Source: Gemmatimonadota bacterium
GTDB lineage: Bacteria > Latescibacterota > UBA2968 > GCA-2709665
DNA length: 64,000 nucleotides
Reading direction: 5' to 3'
Assembly (NCBI GenBank): GCA_028877215.1
Contig: JAPPFJ010000007.1
Span: forward strand, 124,001-188,000
In this document: piece after piece, positions 22,129 to 31,154 of the stretch
How the letters are laid out: every line of letters begins with the position of its first letter
How positions within the stretch are numbered: position 1 is the stretch's first letter
Translations under genes and position numbers: made by a program
Notes under the pieces: generated by a model
What the model was told of the DNA's origin: nothing
Databases searched by the model: none
Seen by the model: the letters and a program-made list of their open reading frames with translations, nothing else

Positions 22129-22155
22129 GTTATAATATAGAGGCATGGATGTCAA
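22129..22155 (-). promoter_or_regulatory. Probable sigma-70 promoter of the tRNA-Gly/Thr-secE unit
   Basis: The minus strand has a perfect -35 TTGACA (22150-22155) and a -10-like TATAAC (22129-22134), but the spacer is only 15 bases, inside an AT-rich stretch that allows other -10 choices. It lies about 75 bases before tRNA-Gly. The gap 22055-22353 holds nothing else apart from the terminator of tRNA-Tyr. Confidence 0.65.
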
Positions 22156-22313
22156 GAACTTTTATTGGGTAAACAGCTTTCACTGTCACGAGAAAATCAT
22201 CCACATCTCCGCACTTTCGCTCTCAGGGGCCGCCCCGGCTCACGGTGCGCGGCCGCAGGCCGGACCCGCCGCCCGGGATCCCGTCGGGCGATGGACGTTC
22301 CCGGGCACACGAC

Positions 22314-22337
22314 AAAACCCCTCCTATTGAGGAGGGG
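22314..22337 (-). terminator. Rho-independent terminator after tRNA-Tyr
   Basis: On the minus strand an 8-bp stem CCCCTCCT/AGGAGGGG with loop CAAT is followed at once by TTTT. It begins 17 bases beyond the 3' end of tRNA-Tyr, so that tRNA is probably made as a single-gene transcript and the next promoter starts the Gly-Thr unit. Confidence 0.85.
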
Positions 22338-22353
22338 CTCAGAGCCCGGGAAA

Positions 22354-22439
22354 TGGTGGGGAGGGGCGGATTCGAACCACCGAAGGCGTCAGCCAACAGA
22401 TTTACAGTCTGCCCCCGTTGACCGCTTGGGTACCTCCCC
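22354..22439 (-). tRNA. tRNA-Tyr (GTA)
   Basis: The 86-base type II tRNA has acceptor GGGGAGG/CCTCCCC with A discriminator and encoded CCA, anticodon stem GCAGA/TCTGT with loop CTGTAAA (anticodon GTA), a long variable arm, and T loop GTTCGAATC. It has its own promoter (22465-22493) and terminator (22314-22337). Confidence 0.97.
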
Positions 22440-22464
22440 ACTCTCGTATGAAATCAGGGCGAAA

Positions 22465-22493
22465 ATTATACAGGCGGACGCCTGGAAAGTCAA
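22465..22493 (-). promoter_or_regulatory. Near-consensus sigma-70 promoter of tRNA-Tyr
   Basis: The minus strand shows TTGACT (22488-22493), a 17-base spacer and TATAAT (22465-22470). The spacer contains the palindrome CAGGCGTCCGCCTG. The -10 box is about 25 bases from the tRNA 5' end. A divergent promoter starts only 22 bases away on the plus strand. Confidence 0.88.
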
Positions 22494-22515
22494 GCGGAAA
22501 AGTGCGAATTGCCGA

Positions 22516-22544
22516 TTGACATAACCCGTTCGAATGCGTATTTT
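22516..22544 (+). promoter_or_regulatory. Sigma-70-like promoter of the divergent TIM-barrel gene
   Basis: The plus strand has a perfect TTGACA (22516-22521), a 17-base spacer and TATTTT (22539-22544, four of six consensus positions). Transcription would start near 22551 and reach the GTG at 22706 after about 155 bases. The pair of back-to-back promoters marks the boundary of the translation locus. Confidence 0.7.
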
Positions 22545-22705
22545 GGCACCGCCATTCCTCCGGGCCGCGCGCATATCGGGATATCCCAACGGACCTCTTT
22601 ATACGTGTGCCGACTGGAAGATATCGGCTTTCCGTTTCCATTTTCCGAATCGCCTCCCGCGCGAATCGGCCCGTAGGTGCGTCAAGCCAGAAAGGAGTCC
22701 CGGTT

Positions 22706-23620
22706 GTGACCGAACCCATTCAGAACTATGCTCGCATCGGCATCGTCCACTTTATGGCCTACAAGTCCTGTATCGGAGGTGAAGGACCGATTCTTGAAAC
22801 GCTTGAAAGAATCGCACTGGACCCGTATTTCCAGGCAGTGGAAGTCACGCACATGAAAGACGGAAACGTACTCGCGAAAGCCGCCGATTTACTCTCGGCG
22901 GCCCATATGGACGTGGCTTTCGGCGCTCAACCCATCCTGCTTGGCGGCAAGTTGGATATCAATTCCGAAGACGAGAACCACAGGCTGGGTGCCGTGGACG
23001 CGGTCAAGGCCGGGATTGAACAGGCCGAGGCGCTCGGGGCCCCAGGGGTTGCGCTGCTTTCGGGCACGGATCCCGGTCCCGGAGCCCGGGAGCGGGGCGT
23101 GGACCTGCTGGTCGACTCACTCTATCGCCTTTGCGACGAGGCGGCAGGCAGGAACATGAACGTGGTTCTGGAGACGTTCGACCGTCTGCCTTTTGGCAAG
23201 AACTGTCTCGTAGGCCCGAATGCACTGGCGGTCGAAGTTTCATCGAGAGTCAGGCGTGAGTATTCCAACTTCGGATTGATGTTAGATCTGAGTCATTTCC
23301 CCCTGCAGGGCGAAACCTCCGAATATGCGCTGAGAATCGCCCGTGACCATCTGGTACACGCCCATATCGGCAACTGCGTGATGCGAAACCCGGATCATCC
23401 GGCCTACGGCGACAACCATCCTCGCTTCGGTTGCGAAGACGGTGAGAACGACGTACCGGAAGCAGTGGAATTTCTCAGCGAACTGCTCGACATCGGATTC
23501 CTGGACCCGGACAAACGCCCCATTCTGAGCTTTGAAGTCTCCCCGATGGAGGGAGAATCACCCGAAATCGTCATCGCCAACGCGAAACGGGTACTCGATA
23601 CGGCATGGGCGCAGGTTTGA
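22706..23620 (+). CDS. Sugar phosphate isomerase/epimerase-like TIM-barrel protein
   Basis: The 304-residue protein belongs by appearance to the xylose-isomerase-like (AP endonuclease 2) TIM-barrel superfamily. It shows LGAPGVALLSGTDP after the third strand, MNVVLETFD with the metal-ligand-type Glu, GLMLDLSHFPLQGE with an Asp/His pair, HLVHAHIGNC, and a C-terminal LSFEVSP glutamate. These are the expected positions for a divalent-metal site. The GTG start was chosen because GGAG precedes it; an upstream ATG frame lacks both signal and homology-like content. Substrate is unknown. Such proteins usually act on keto-sugars or inositols. Confidence 0.8.
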   Translation: MTEPIQNYARIGIVHFMAYKSCIGGEGPILETLERIALDPYFQAVEVTHMKDGNVLAKAADLLSAAHMDVAFGAQPILLGGKLDINSEDENHRLGAVDAVKAGIEQAEALGAPGVALLSGTDPGPGARERGVDLLVDSLYRLCDEAAGRNMNVVLETFDRLPFGKNCLVGPNALAVEVSSRVRREYSNFGLMLDLSHFPLQGETSEYALRIARDHLVHAHIGNCVMRNPDHPAYGDNHPRFGCEDGENDVPEAVEFLSELLDIGFLDPDKRPILSFEVSPMEGESPEIVIANAKRVLDTAWAQV

Positions 23621-23842
23621 CCGCAATTCCCGTCGATCTGCCGGCGAAATTCGAGCCAATCCCGCGTTGATCACCGCATTTGCAGACCGATTGAAAGCTT
23701 CACGCCTTGTTAAACCGCAGGCTGCGGCCCCTAACGCTTTCCTCGAAACTGAAACGGACGACACAGAGATTCCCGTCCCGTCGAGATTCTGGAGGCTGTT
23801 TACACCCGCCCAAGGGCGGAGACAGACGCCAACCCTGCAACC

Positions 23843-24775
23843 ATGAACCAGCGGATCGTTTCCCTGATTGCCAGTGGTACCGAGATCGTGTGTGCTCTCG
23901 GTTTCGAGGACCAGCTCGTCGGCCGTTCTCACGAGTGTGATTTTCCATCCTCCATTGAACGACTGCCGGTCTGCTCGTCCTCGAAGGTCGACGTCGTGGC
24001 AGACAGTTCGGGGATCGACAGTCAGGTACGCTCGATCGTCGCCGACGGACTATCTGTGTACGACGTGGATCCACGCATTCTGGATCGTCTGGCCCCGACG
24101 ACAATTGTCACACAGAGCCAGTGCGAAGTCTGCGCCGTGAGTCTCCATGACGTGGAGAGAGCGGTCTGTGAACTGGTCGGTTCCGAGCCGAGAGTCGTTT
24201 CGCTGGAGCCGATGTGTCTGCGTGACGTATGGAAGGATATAAGGAAGGTCGCATCGGTTCTTGGCAACCCCGAACGAGGCGATGAACTCGCCGCTCGCCT
24301 GTCCGGTCGACTCCAGGCGATACATGCCGGGCCCCAGACATCGGAATCCCGCCCGTCGATCGCTTGTATCGAGTGGATCGACCCCTTGATGGTCGCCGGA
24401 AACTGGGTTCCCGATCTGGTGGATTGCGCTGGCGGCACGGATGTATTGGGGCGGTCTGGAGAACACGCAGACTGGATCGAGATCGAGCAGCTTCTGGAAG
24501 CCGATCCCGATGTGATCGCCATAATGCCCTGCGGTTTCGACATCGAACGCGCCAGTCGCGAGATGGCGCCGCTGGCGGAACATCCTGAGTGGGAAAGGCT
24601 GTCCGCGGTCAGAAAGGGAAGAGTCGTAATTACGGACGGGAATCAGTATTTCAATCGACCCGGTCCGCGCGTGGTCGAGTCGGCGGAGATTCTCTCGGAG
24701 GTGTTATATCCGGAGCGGACCGATTTCGGACACCGTGGAACCGGATGGATTAACTGGAAGGAATCTGATCCGTAG
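23843..24775 (+). CDS. BtuF-like cobalamin-binding ABC substrate-binding protein
   Basis: The 310-residue protein starts directly with RIVSLIASGTEIVCALGFEDQLVGRSHECDFP, the hallmark of the helical-backbone metal/vitamin-B12 binding family (BtuF/FhuD fold). It has no signal peptide or lipobox, so it may be cytoplasmic; this leaderless form is recurrent in the family. Other features are LAPTTIVTQSQCEVCAVS, VSLEPMCLRDVW, SIACIEWIDPLMVAGNWVPDLV and the final RPGPRVVESAEILSEVLYP. No ABC permease or ATPase is adjacent, so transport is not proven; cobamide binding or sensing is possible. The 222-base gap upstream holds no recognisable feature beyond short GC hairpins. Confidence 0.8.
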   Translation: MNQRIVSLIASGTEIVCALGFEDQLVGRSHECDFPSSIERLPVCSSSKVDVVADSSGIDSQVRSIVADGLSVYDVDPRILDRLAPTTIVTQSQCEVCAVSLHDVERAVCELVGSEPRVVSLEPMCLRDVWKDIRKVASVLGNPERGDELAARLSGRLQAIHAGPQTSESRPSIACIEWIDPLMVAGNWVPDLVDCAGGTDVLGRSGEHADWIEIEQLLEADPDVIAIMPCGFDIERASREMAPLAEHPEWERLSAVRKGRVVITDGNQYFNRPGPRVVESAEILSEVLYPERTDFGHRGTGWINWKESDP

Positions 24776-24853
24776 GTCAACTCGGCCATACTGCATCGTG
24801 GCCGGCGCAACCTGAATCTACCGGCCGATGGCCCCATTTCCCCATATGATCAG

Positions 24854-25642
24854 CTAACGGGCTCCCGCGGACGGGGAATCTGAACCCCTGATCCCGATCA
24901 ACCACCCGAATACCCAGGCAAAAACCACCATCAGATAGAACGAGCCGATCGACCCGACGAACATCGCCACCGGCGGCACTGCGCCCAGTATCAGATTCAG
25001 GAGCAGCAGCAGCCCGAAACAGAGATAGAACCCCAGACACGCCTGCGTATATCTCCCGCCCCTGAACGCTCGCCCCAGGTCCGACAGAATCGCGCCCGGA
25101 TCGAACGAGGCCCATATCTTGCGCTCGGCCGCAAATCGGGCGAAAACGATGGGCAGCAGCCCGTAAAGCATCATGGCGGCACCGATCGCCAGCAACGTCA
25201 CCGCACTCAGCCGGGTTGGATCCGCTCCCGGAGGAAACAGGCCGAAAACGGCCATCACGGCAAGCGCCCCGAGGCCGACCAGGAACAGATATCCCAGGTA
25301 AATCACTCCCAGCCGGATCCCCACGCCAGCGTAACTCAGCCAATCGCTCCACTCGGGAAGGCGGCGGAATTCCAGACCGTTCAACGCGTCGACAAAGACA
25401 CGATAGACGTATCCCCAGGAAACGACCGTTGGAAACACGAAGAAAACGACCGCCACGGGCGCGAGCATCCTGGAGACCTTTCCCAATGCCATAAAAACGG
25501 CGAGCAGCAGCGCCAGATTCGGCAGAAGGGACAACAACCCGCCCACCAGCACCTTTTGACGCCAGCGCTCATCCTGCAAGGGTGCGCGTAGCGCGAATGC
25601 AAGAAACGGACCGAACATACGCCGCAGCGGGACGCGAGCCAC
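24854..25642 (-). CDS. DUF4013-type multi-pass membrane protein
   Basis: The 262-residue protein has about six hydrophobic segments (around residues 32-50, 59-78, 107-136, 146-166, 203-222 and 226-248), with the charged loop EFRRLPEWSDW between the second and third. This FR.LP.W pattern before a membrane span is typical of DUF4013 proteins. Their function is not known; they are assumed to be integral inner-membrane proteins. It ends a minus-strand run with the downstream-facing BtuF-like gene converging on it; the 78-base gap has only a weak GGCCGG/CCGGCC hairpin. Confidence 0.75.
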   Translation of the reverse strand: MARVPLRRMFGPFLAFALRAPLQDERWRQKVLVGGLLSLLPNLALLLAVFMALGKVSRMLAPVAVVFFVFPTVVSWGYVYRVFVDALNGLEFRRLPEWSDWLSYAGVGIRLGVIYLGYLFLVGLGALAVMAVFGLFPPGADPTRLSAVTLLAIGAAMMLYGLLPIVFARFAAERKIWASFDPGAILSDLGRAFRGGRYTQACLGFYLCFGLLLLLNLILGAVPPVAMFVGSIGSFYLMVVFAWVFGWLIGIRGSDSPSAGAR

Positions 25643-25661
25643 GTCCCCACTCCTCCTTCCT

Positions 25662-26855
25662 CTAGCCAGCCTCCAGGGCCCGTTTCACGTCGTCAATCAG
25701 GTCTTCCGCGTCTTCAACTCCGACGGAATAGCGTACCAATTCGTCGCTGATCCCCACGGCGATCCGGTCCTCCCGGGCCATTTCGTAATAGGAAATGGTT
25801 GACGGATGCGATACGATGCTTTCCACCCCGCCCAGGCTCGCGCCAATACAGGGAATCTCCAGGCGATCGAGAAACGCCATGGTTCCGGCCAGGTCCGCGT
25901 CGAGATCGAAACTCACCACGCCGCCGTACCCGTTCATCTGCTCCCGCGCGACCCGGTGATGCGGGTGGCCCTCCAGCCCGGGATAGTAAACCCGGCGCAC
26001 CCTGGGGTTCCCATCCAGAAAACGGGCAAGCGCAAGCGCCGTCTCGTTCTGACGCGCCATTCTCAACGGGAACGTCTTGATGCCCCTGATCAGCAGATAC
26101 GCGCAGTGGGGGTCGATCACGCCGCCCAGGATACCGCGATAGTCCTTGATGGCCGAAACCAGCGGCTCGGGCCCCGCAACGGCGCCCGCGATCAGGTCGT
26201 TGTGCCCCCCCAGGTATTTGGTTGCGCTGTGAATGACGAGGTCGACACCGAACTCGAGGGGACGCTGGTTGAACGGTGTGGCGAACGTGCTGTCGATCAC
26301 GACCTTCGCACGGTTCGCCCTGGCGACGGAGACCACCCGTTCGAGGTCCATCACATTCAGATGCGGGTTGGTCGGGGACTCCGCAATCACCACCCTTGTG
26401 TTTTCCTGCATGGCCGCCTCCAGCCGCTCATAGTCGCCCGCGGGTACGAAGGTGGTGGCGATCCCGAACTTTTTCAAAATCTGTTCGCAGAACTGCGCGG
26501 TCTTCCGATAACAGTCGTCGGTGATCACCGCGTGGTGTCCCGTGGACAACATGCCCAGAAGCGTCGTCGTCACGGCGCTCATTCCGGACGAAAACAGCAG
26601 CGCCGAATCCGCGCCCTCAAGTTCGGCCAGTTTTCGTTCGGCAATCTGCTGGGTCGGGTTTCCGTAGCGCCCGTAATCGAGACGGGCCGAACGCCCGGAC
26701 ACAAAATCGTCCACCGCCCCTGTATTCTCGAACACGTAAGTCGACGTCTGCGCGATCGGAACCGTCAGGGAATGGCCCCAGTGCCCTCCATTTTCCCCGG
26801 CGTGGACGGCACGGGTTGAATTGCAGGTGCCATCCTTCGATGGCTTATTGTCCAT
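25662..26855 (-). CDS. Cystathionine gamma-synthase/lyase family PLP enzyme
   Basis: The 397-residue protein is a trans-sulfuration enzyme of the Cys/Met metabolism PLP family. Visible features are DYGRYGNPTQQIAERKLAELEG, the cofactor-binding SSGMSAV loop, VIAESPTNPHLNVMDL, VVIDSTFATPFNQRPLEFG, and the PLP-Schiff-base lysine K213 in SATKYLGGHND. The start is the ATG with GGAGG six bases upstream; a TTG seven codons earlier overlaps that site. It could be cystathionine gamma-synthase, beta/gamma-lyase or an O-acylhomoserine sulfhydrylase; the sequence alone does not decide. It follows threonine synthase, suggesting homoserine-branch metabolism. Confidence 0.9.
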   Translation of the reverse strand: MDNKPSKDGTCNSTRAVHAGENGGHWGHSLTVPIAQTSTYVFENTGAVDDFVSGRSARLDYGRYGNPTQQIAERKLAELEGADSALLFSSGMSAVTTTLLGMLSTGHHAVITDDCYRKTAQFCEQILKKFGIATTFVPAGDYERLEAAMQENTRVVIAESPTNPHLNVMDLERVVSVARANRAKVVIDSTFATPFNQRPLEFGVDLVIHSATKYLGGHNDLIAGAVAGPEPLVSAIKDYRGILGGVIDPHCAYLLIRGIKTFPLRMARQNETALALARFLDGNPRVRRVYYPGLEGHPHHRVAREQMNGYGGVVSFDLDADLAGTMAFLDRLEIPCIGASLGGVESIVSHPSTISYYEMAREDRIAVGISDELVRYSVGVEDAEDLIDDVKRALEAG

Positions 26856-26939
26856 TGCATCCTCCGGAATTGACAAAAAAAAACTGAAGCCAAAAAGCCC
26901 CAGAGAACCTGAATACGCAACCAGCTATCGTATGGGTAA

Positions 26940-27029
26940 TCAGCTTTTTAGCGATTTCTTTATAGTGGCTGCAATATGCCTCAAATCACCACTACGCTGA
27001 ATCTGGTCAACCAATTTAACCAAATCCAT
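26940..27029 (-). CDS. Possible 29-residue small protein
   Basis: Eight bases after the thrC stop an ATG opens a 29-codon frame, MDLVKLVDQIQRSGDLRHIA and a basic ATIKKSLKS end, closed by TGA. It looks like an amphipathic helix and occupies the leader of the downstream PLP-enzyme gene. There is no strong ribosome binding site, and chance is a real alternative. It may be a leader peptide or simply non-coding. Confidence 0.25.
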   Translation of the reverse strand: MDLVKLVDQIQRSGDLRHIAATIKKSLKS

Positions 27030-27037
27030 CGCCGCTG

Positions 27038-28381
27038 TCAACCGCCGTTCAAGTCGAGCGTCCGAAAGATCTGATCCCGGACCGGTCCGTATTCGGCCGG
27101 CAATTCCACGGGCAGGTTGGCGTAATTCGGGTCCACGTCGAATGCACCGAGTTCCGCCTGGTGGTACCTGATCTTGAAATCAGCAAATTTCAATCCATGG
27201 GCGGTGGAAATCACCACAACCCGTTCATCCTTCCGTATGACGCCGCGGTCCACCAGCTTGAATAGCGCGGCAAAGGCCACGCCCGTATGCGGGCACGAAA
27301 ACAGTCCCGTGCGATCCGCCCTCGCCGCCGCGTCCGCCAATTCTTGATCGGTGGCCTGCTCCACCACGCCGCCGATGTCTTTAAGTGTCCTGATCGCCTT
27401 TTCGGTACTGACCGGATCACCAATCTGGATGGCGCTGGCCAGGGTCGTCTGCGCCTTGATCGGTTCGAACGCGTCGAAATCGTGGAGGAAGCTCCGGTAA
27501 AGCGGATTCGCACGGGCACTCTGCGCAACAGCGATTCGTGGCGTACGGTCGATCAGGCCCATCTCCTTCAACTCGCTGAAGCCCTTTCCCAACGCGCTGA
27601 CGTTGCCCAGATTGCCCCCCGGAACGACAATCCATTGCGGCAGGTCCCAGTCGAACTGTTGAAGCAGCTCCACGCTGACGGTTTTCTGCCCCTCTACGCG
27701 AAGCGAGTTCATCGAATTGGCGAGGTAGATGTTCTCGTTGTGGCAAATTTCCTGAACCAGCTTCATGCAACCGTCAAAGTCCGTATCCAGACTCAAAACC
27801 AGCGCCCCGTTGGCCATGGGCTGCACGAGCTGGGCCGTGGAGACCTTGTCACGTGGCAGAAACACGACCGCCTGTATACCCGCGTGCGCGCAGTAGGCGG
27901 CCAGAGCCGCCGAAGTATCTCCCGTCGAGGCGCACGCGGCGGCGGGAATGCACTGACCTTCGGCGACCATTTGCTTCACCATTGATACCAGCACGGTCAT
28001 GCCCAGATCCTTGAACGAACCGGTGTGGCTGTTTCCGCATTGCTTGACCCACAGGTCCTCCACCCCGATCTCCCGTCCGAGTCGCTCTGCCCAGAACAGG
28101 TTGCTCCCCCCTTCATACATCGAGACCACGTTCTCGTCGTCCACCACGGGACAGACCATTTCCTTCTTTCCCCACACCGAACTGCCGTATGGCCATTCCG
28201 TACGCATATACCGTCGATCGAACAGTTGACGCCAGTGCTGAGGTGGTATGGCGCGCAGTGCTTCCACGTCGTGGCGAACCTCGAGCAATCCGCCGCATTT
28301 CGGACACGCATAGATGACCTGCGTCAGGGGATAATGGCCGCCGCAACCCTTGAAACATTGGAACCAGGCCCTGAACGACAT
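27038..28381 (-). CDS. thrC: Threonine synthase
   Basis: Threonine synthase converts O-phosphohomoserine to threonine with PLP. The 447-residue protein has an N-terminal zinc ribbon (Cys 9, 13, 26, 29), then the fold-type II core with [13 protein letters not shown], in which K124 is the PLP lysine, the phosphate-binding PGGNLGN loop, and [18 protein letters not shown]. Start was set at MSFRAWFQC with GGGAG upstream; the extra 50 codons upstream are not family-like. It lies after the Bat cluster on the same strand (116-base gap with nothing recognisable) and before the trans-sulfuration enzyme gene. Confidence 0.92.
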   Translation of the reverse strand: MSFRAWFQCFKGCGGHYPLTQVIYACPKCGGLLEVRHDVEALRAIPPQHWRQLFDRRYMRTEWPYGSSVWGKKEMVCPVVDDENVVSMYEGGSNLFWAERLGREIGVEDLWVKQCGNSHTGSFKDLGMTVLVSMVKQMVAEGQCIPAAACASTGDTSAALAAYCAHAGIQAVVFLPRDKVSTAQLVQPMANGALVLSLDTDFDGCMKLVQEICHNENIYLANSMNSLRVEGQKTVSVELLQQFDWDLPQWIVVPGGNLGNVSALGKGFSELKEMGLIDRTPRIAVAQSARANPLYRSFLHDFDAFEPIKAQTTLASAIQIGDPVSTEKAIRTLKDIGGVVEQATDQELADAAARADRTGLFSCPHTGVAFAALFKLVDRGVIRKDERVVVISTAHGLKFADFKIRYHQAELGAFDVDPNYANLPVELPAEYGPVRDQIFRTLDLNGG

Positions 28382-28497
28382 CACGCCGACTCCCTGATCA
28401 ATTGATTGGTCGACACGCCGTGGGAAACCGGTCTTCCGTGTTCGTGACGACCGGAATCCTGCGCATCGCACGCGTATGAGTGGCCGTATTTCACGTT

Positions 28498-29325
28498 TCA
28501 GATTATCTCCATCGCAGCCCCGGGCAGCCAACCGCCAATGCCGTTTGGCAACCTTACAAGGTACCAGCGGTCTTCCATCCGTTCGATCGTTACCTTCGTG
28601 CCTTCATGAATAGTAAATACAAGCAGATAATCGTCCCCAGGCCCACTGCGTCCTCTAACCTCGTCGGCAATGACGATCGCTTCCGAAACGGAGGATTCGG
28701 CATAAACCCTGTAAGTAAGGAGCGCGCCGGAACCGCAGAACCCCATACCCGCGAGCACCAGCAACCCGATCCACAACGAACGGCGGGAAGCCGACAGAAG
28801 CCGGATCACGGCGGCGGCCGCCAGCAAAAACAAACAGACACTTCCGGATACGGCCAGCACATCGGCGCTGAGCAGCCGGTACCCGGACGAGAGAATGCGG
28901 GTTGCAAGATTGAGGTCTTCATCCGGACTCTTGTCTTCCTTGACGGCGTTCACGAACCGAAGATTCGCCAGAACATCCTCATCGTCCGGCATCAACCTGA
29001 GAGCCCGCTCGTACGCGAGAATGGCCCGACCCGTTTCTCCTGCCTTGAAATAGGCATTGCCAAGATTGAAGAAAACGTAGCCGTTTCGCACGCCCCGGGA
29101 CACGACCTCCTCGTACCGGCCCGCCGCCTTCCTGAATTCGCCCTGCCTGTACAGGGCGTTCGCCTCATTGTATGTGCTCGCGCCGGTCCCCGCTCCGTAC
29201 GCGCCCCCGGCAAAGACAAGGAATATCAGTAACGTCGTCGAGACCGGATTCGCCGAAGGGATGGCCGAGCCCAGAGCCCCGCAGACCCGCCGACAACAGC
29301 CGGCCGGCGCGCGCCTTCCCGTCAT
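28498..29325 (-). CDS. batE: BatE-like TPR and SH3 membrane protein
   Basis: The 275-residue protein has a signal-anchor (about residues 30-46), two to three TPR motifs ([27 protein letters not shown] region), two membrane segments (about 155-175 and 182-206), and a C-terminal bacterial SH3 domain ending [16 protein letters not shown]. That architecture is the BatE protein of the Bacteroides aerotolerance operon. Its ATG overlaps the batD stop as ATGA. It closes the moxR-Bat operon. The role of Bat proteins (oxygen tolerance, envelope stress) is still debated. Confidence 0.82.
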   Translation of the reverse strand: MTGRRAPAGCCRRVCGALGSAIPSANPVSTTLLIFLVFAGGAYGAGTGASTYNEANALYRQGEFRKAAGRYEEVVSRGVRNGYVFFNLGNAYFKAGETGRAILAYERALRLMPDDEDVLANLRFVNAVKEDKSPDEDLNLATRILSSGYRLLSADVLAVSGSVCLFLLAAAAVIRLLSASRRSLWIGLLVLAGMGFCGSGALLTYRVYAESSVSEAIVIADEVRGRSGPGDDYLLVFTIHEGTKVTIERMEDRWYLVRLPNGIGGWLPGAAMEII

Positions 29326-31154
29326 ATCCTGGCTCCCAGGGCGTCGATCAGGGCCGCCGCGTCATTGTAGATCCCCTCCCGTTCCTTCTCAGGAATCCGG
29401 GCCGAGGCAAAGCGTGCAAAGTCGCAACGCAGGAAGACATCCTGCACCTCCGACACGATCGGATCGGGTACATCCACCTCTCGAAGCGCCTGTGCGGCAG
29501 TCTCCCGGGTGATGCCGGCGACCGGCAGGTTCAATCGATCGGCCAGAAACTGGGCAAGCGCACGGTCGATTTCAACATGGAACGCCACTGTGTCCTTTTC
29601 GCGGAGCCGTTTTCGGGCCTGCGTCAGGCGTTTCCTGGCCTCGGAGCCCGAACGCCGTCTTCGGGCATACGCCACGTCTCCCATGAGCCGGTCCCGGTGG
29701 CGCTTATATGCGAGAGTGCCGAAAAAACCGAGTACGGGCACGAACTGAATGGTCCAGAACCAGGTGGTCGTGATGTACGGCCTTCCGTGATCGTCCAGAT
29801 GTCCGAGATCCGGCTTCAAGTGACGAATATCCCGACCGAGCATTTCGATCTCTTTCCGGCTCATCACGGCCCCGGAAGCTGCCAGCTGTTTACCGCGCTT
29901 CACGTTTACCGTAACCGCCTTCGAACGTGTTGTGCGATATCGCCTTTCCCCGGGGTCGAAATAAGCCAGCATGAACGGACCGATCCTCCAGCTGCCGGCC
30001 CGGTTGGGAATCGCGACGTATTCGAAGGTCTTTTCCCCGCCGATTCGTCCGTCCGAGTCCCCCGTGCTTACCCTTGAATTCGGGTCGTAGAACTTGAACG
30101 CGTCCCGTTGCCGGCGAACGGGTTCGCCCACGGCATTGAGATTCCCCTTCCCGTGTACCTTGACCTTCACCGCGATCGGATCTCCTGCCTGGACCGACAC
30201 TGGCGACGCCTCGACCGATATGTCGAACCGGCCCACCGCACCGCTGAATCCGGAAGGAGCGCCCGCGGGCAGAGGGGAGACTTCGATCTTCACGTCTTCC
30301 GATCGCGCGCGCATTTCCCGGCTGGCGCCGAATCCGAAAAAGTCATCCATATCGAACAGGTTTCTGCGGCGCGTGCGCTCCTGGACCTGGCAAACCACTT
30401 CGAGCGCGTCAAGCGACTGTACTCCGGACGCGGTCGGAAACAACGCCATCGTCTTCAACAGCATCACGTCGAACTCGCGGCCGTTATGGACCTCGCGGTC
30501 AAAACTGGCGCGCTGCGCGTCAAACAGGGTTTCCGACCAGAAACCGGTATAGGCGGGCAGGCGGCCGTAGCTGATATTGCGGAGTGTCCGGCGTGTGTAG
30601 AGCTTATACGTAACGGTCACCTGCTCTCCCACGTATACCTTTTTCTTATCGACGGTGGTTGCAACGAACAGGTCATCCTTCAATTCATCCACGTCCGAAT
30701 CGCCGGAGTGCTGTCCCGGCGCCGGCACCGGGCGCGTGCGCGGCGCCCCGCCGCGCTTCAGGACATTCACCCGAACCTTCGACGATTCGTGACGCCTACC
30801 GTCATGCATCACGTGCGCCGGCCCGATCACGAAACTGCCCTCGCGCCTCGCTCTCAGGGAATACACGTACGAGTTGTTTCGCGTGGTTACGACCCGACCG
30901 TTCGTAATGTTGAGTTCCTGGGTTGTATAGGTCGAACGCCCGATTACATCGAACGCCTCCGGAACCGGCAGTTCCGGCGCAACGACGTCTCCGCCGGCCG
31001 TTAACGTTACCGTCAGCGTCACCTGTTCGCCCACCTCCACGCGCGCACGGTCTACAGAGACCCGGAGACGCGGCGTTTCGGCCAGCGCCACGCCGCACGC
31101 AACTACCAGGACGAACAAATGAACACAGACGGGCGGGCGTAGCATACCTACCAC
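29322..31154 (-). CDS. batD: BatD-like protein
   Basis: The 610-residue protein has an N-terminal signal peptide (VHLFVLVVACGVALA), repeated Ig-like beta segments beginning VSVDRARVEVGEQVTLTVTL, the BatD-typical VYVGEQVTVTYKLYTR and a conserved FVVPxR-like region, one membrane span near residue 475 and a cytoplasmic basic tail. A GTG start is supported by GAGGG and overlaps the batC stop; an ATG three codons later is an alternative. BatD is an exported membrane partner of the von Willebrand proteins BatA/BatB. Confidence 0.85.
   Translation of the reverse strand: MVGMLRPPVCVHLFVLVVACGVALAETPRLRVSVDRARVEVGEQVTLTVTLTAGGDVVAPELPVPEAFDVIGRSTYTTQELNITNGRVVTTRNNSYVYSLRARREGSFVIGPAHVMHDGRRHESSKVRVNVLKRGGAPRTRPVPAPGQHSGDSDVDELKDDLFVATTVDKKKVYVGEQVTVTYKLYTRRTLRNISYGRLPAYTGFWSETLFDAQRASFDREVHNGREFDVMLLKTMALFPTASGVQSLDALEVVCQVQERTRRRNLFDMDDFFGFGASREMRARSEDVKIEVSPLPAGAPSGFSGAVGRFDISVEASPVSVQAGDPIAVKVKVHGKGNLNAVGEPVRRQRDAFKFYDPNSRVSTGDSDGRIGGEKTFEYVAIPNRAGSWRIGPFMLAYFDPGERRYRTTRSKAVTVNVKRGKQLAASGAVMSRKEIEMLGRDIRHLKPDLGHLDDHGRPYITTTWFWTIQFVPVLGFFGTLAYKRHRDRLMGDVAYARRRRSGSEARKRLTQARKRLREKDTVAFHVEIDRALAQFLADRLNLPVAGITRETAAQALREVDVPDPIVSEVQDVFLRCDFARFASARIPEKEREGIYNDAAALIDALGARI

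Noticed and set aside
23621..24853. Dedicated B12 transporter operon around the BtuF-like gene
   Set aside because: Neither a BtuC-like permease nor a BtuD ATPase is adjacent; the neighbour is a DUF4013 membrane protein on the opposite strand.
26856..27037. SAM or other riboswitch before the cystathionine synthase/lyase gene
   Set aside because: I looked for the SAM-I core and a terminator stem but could not build either. Only an A/T-rich tract next to the ribosome binding site is seen.
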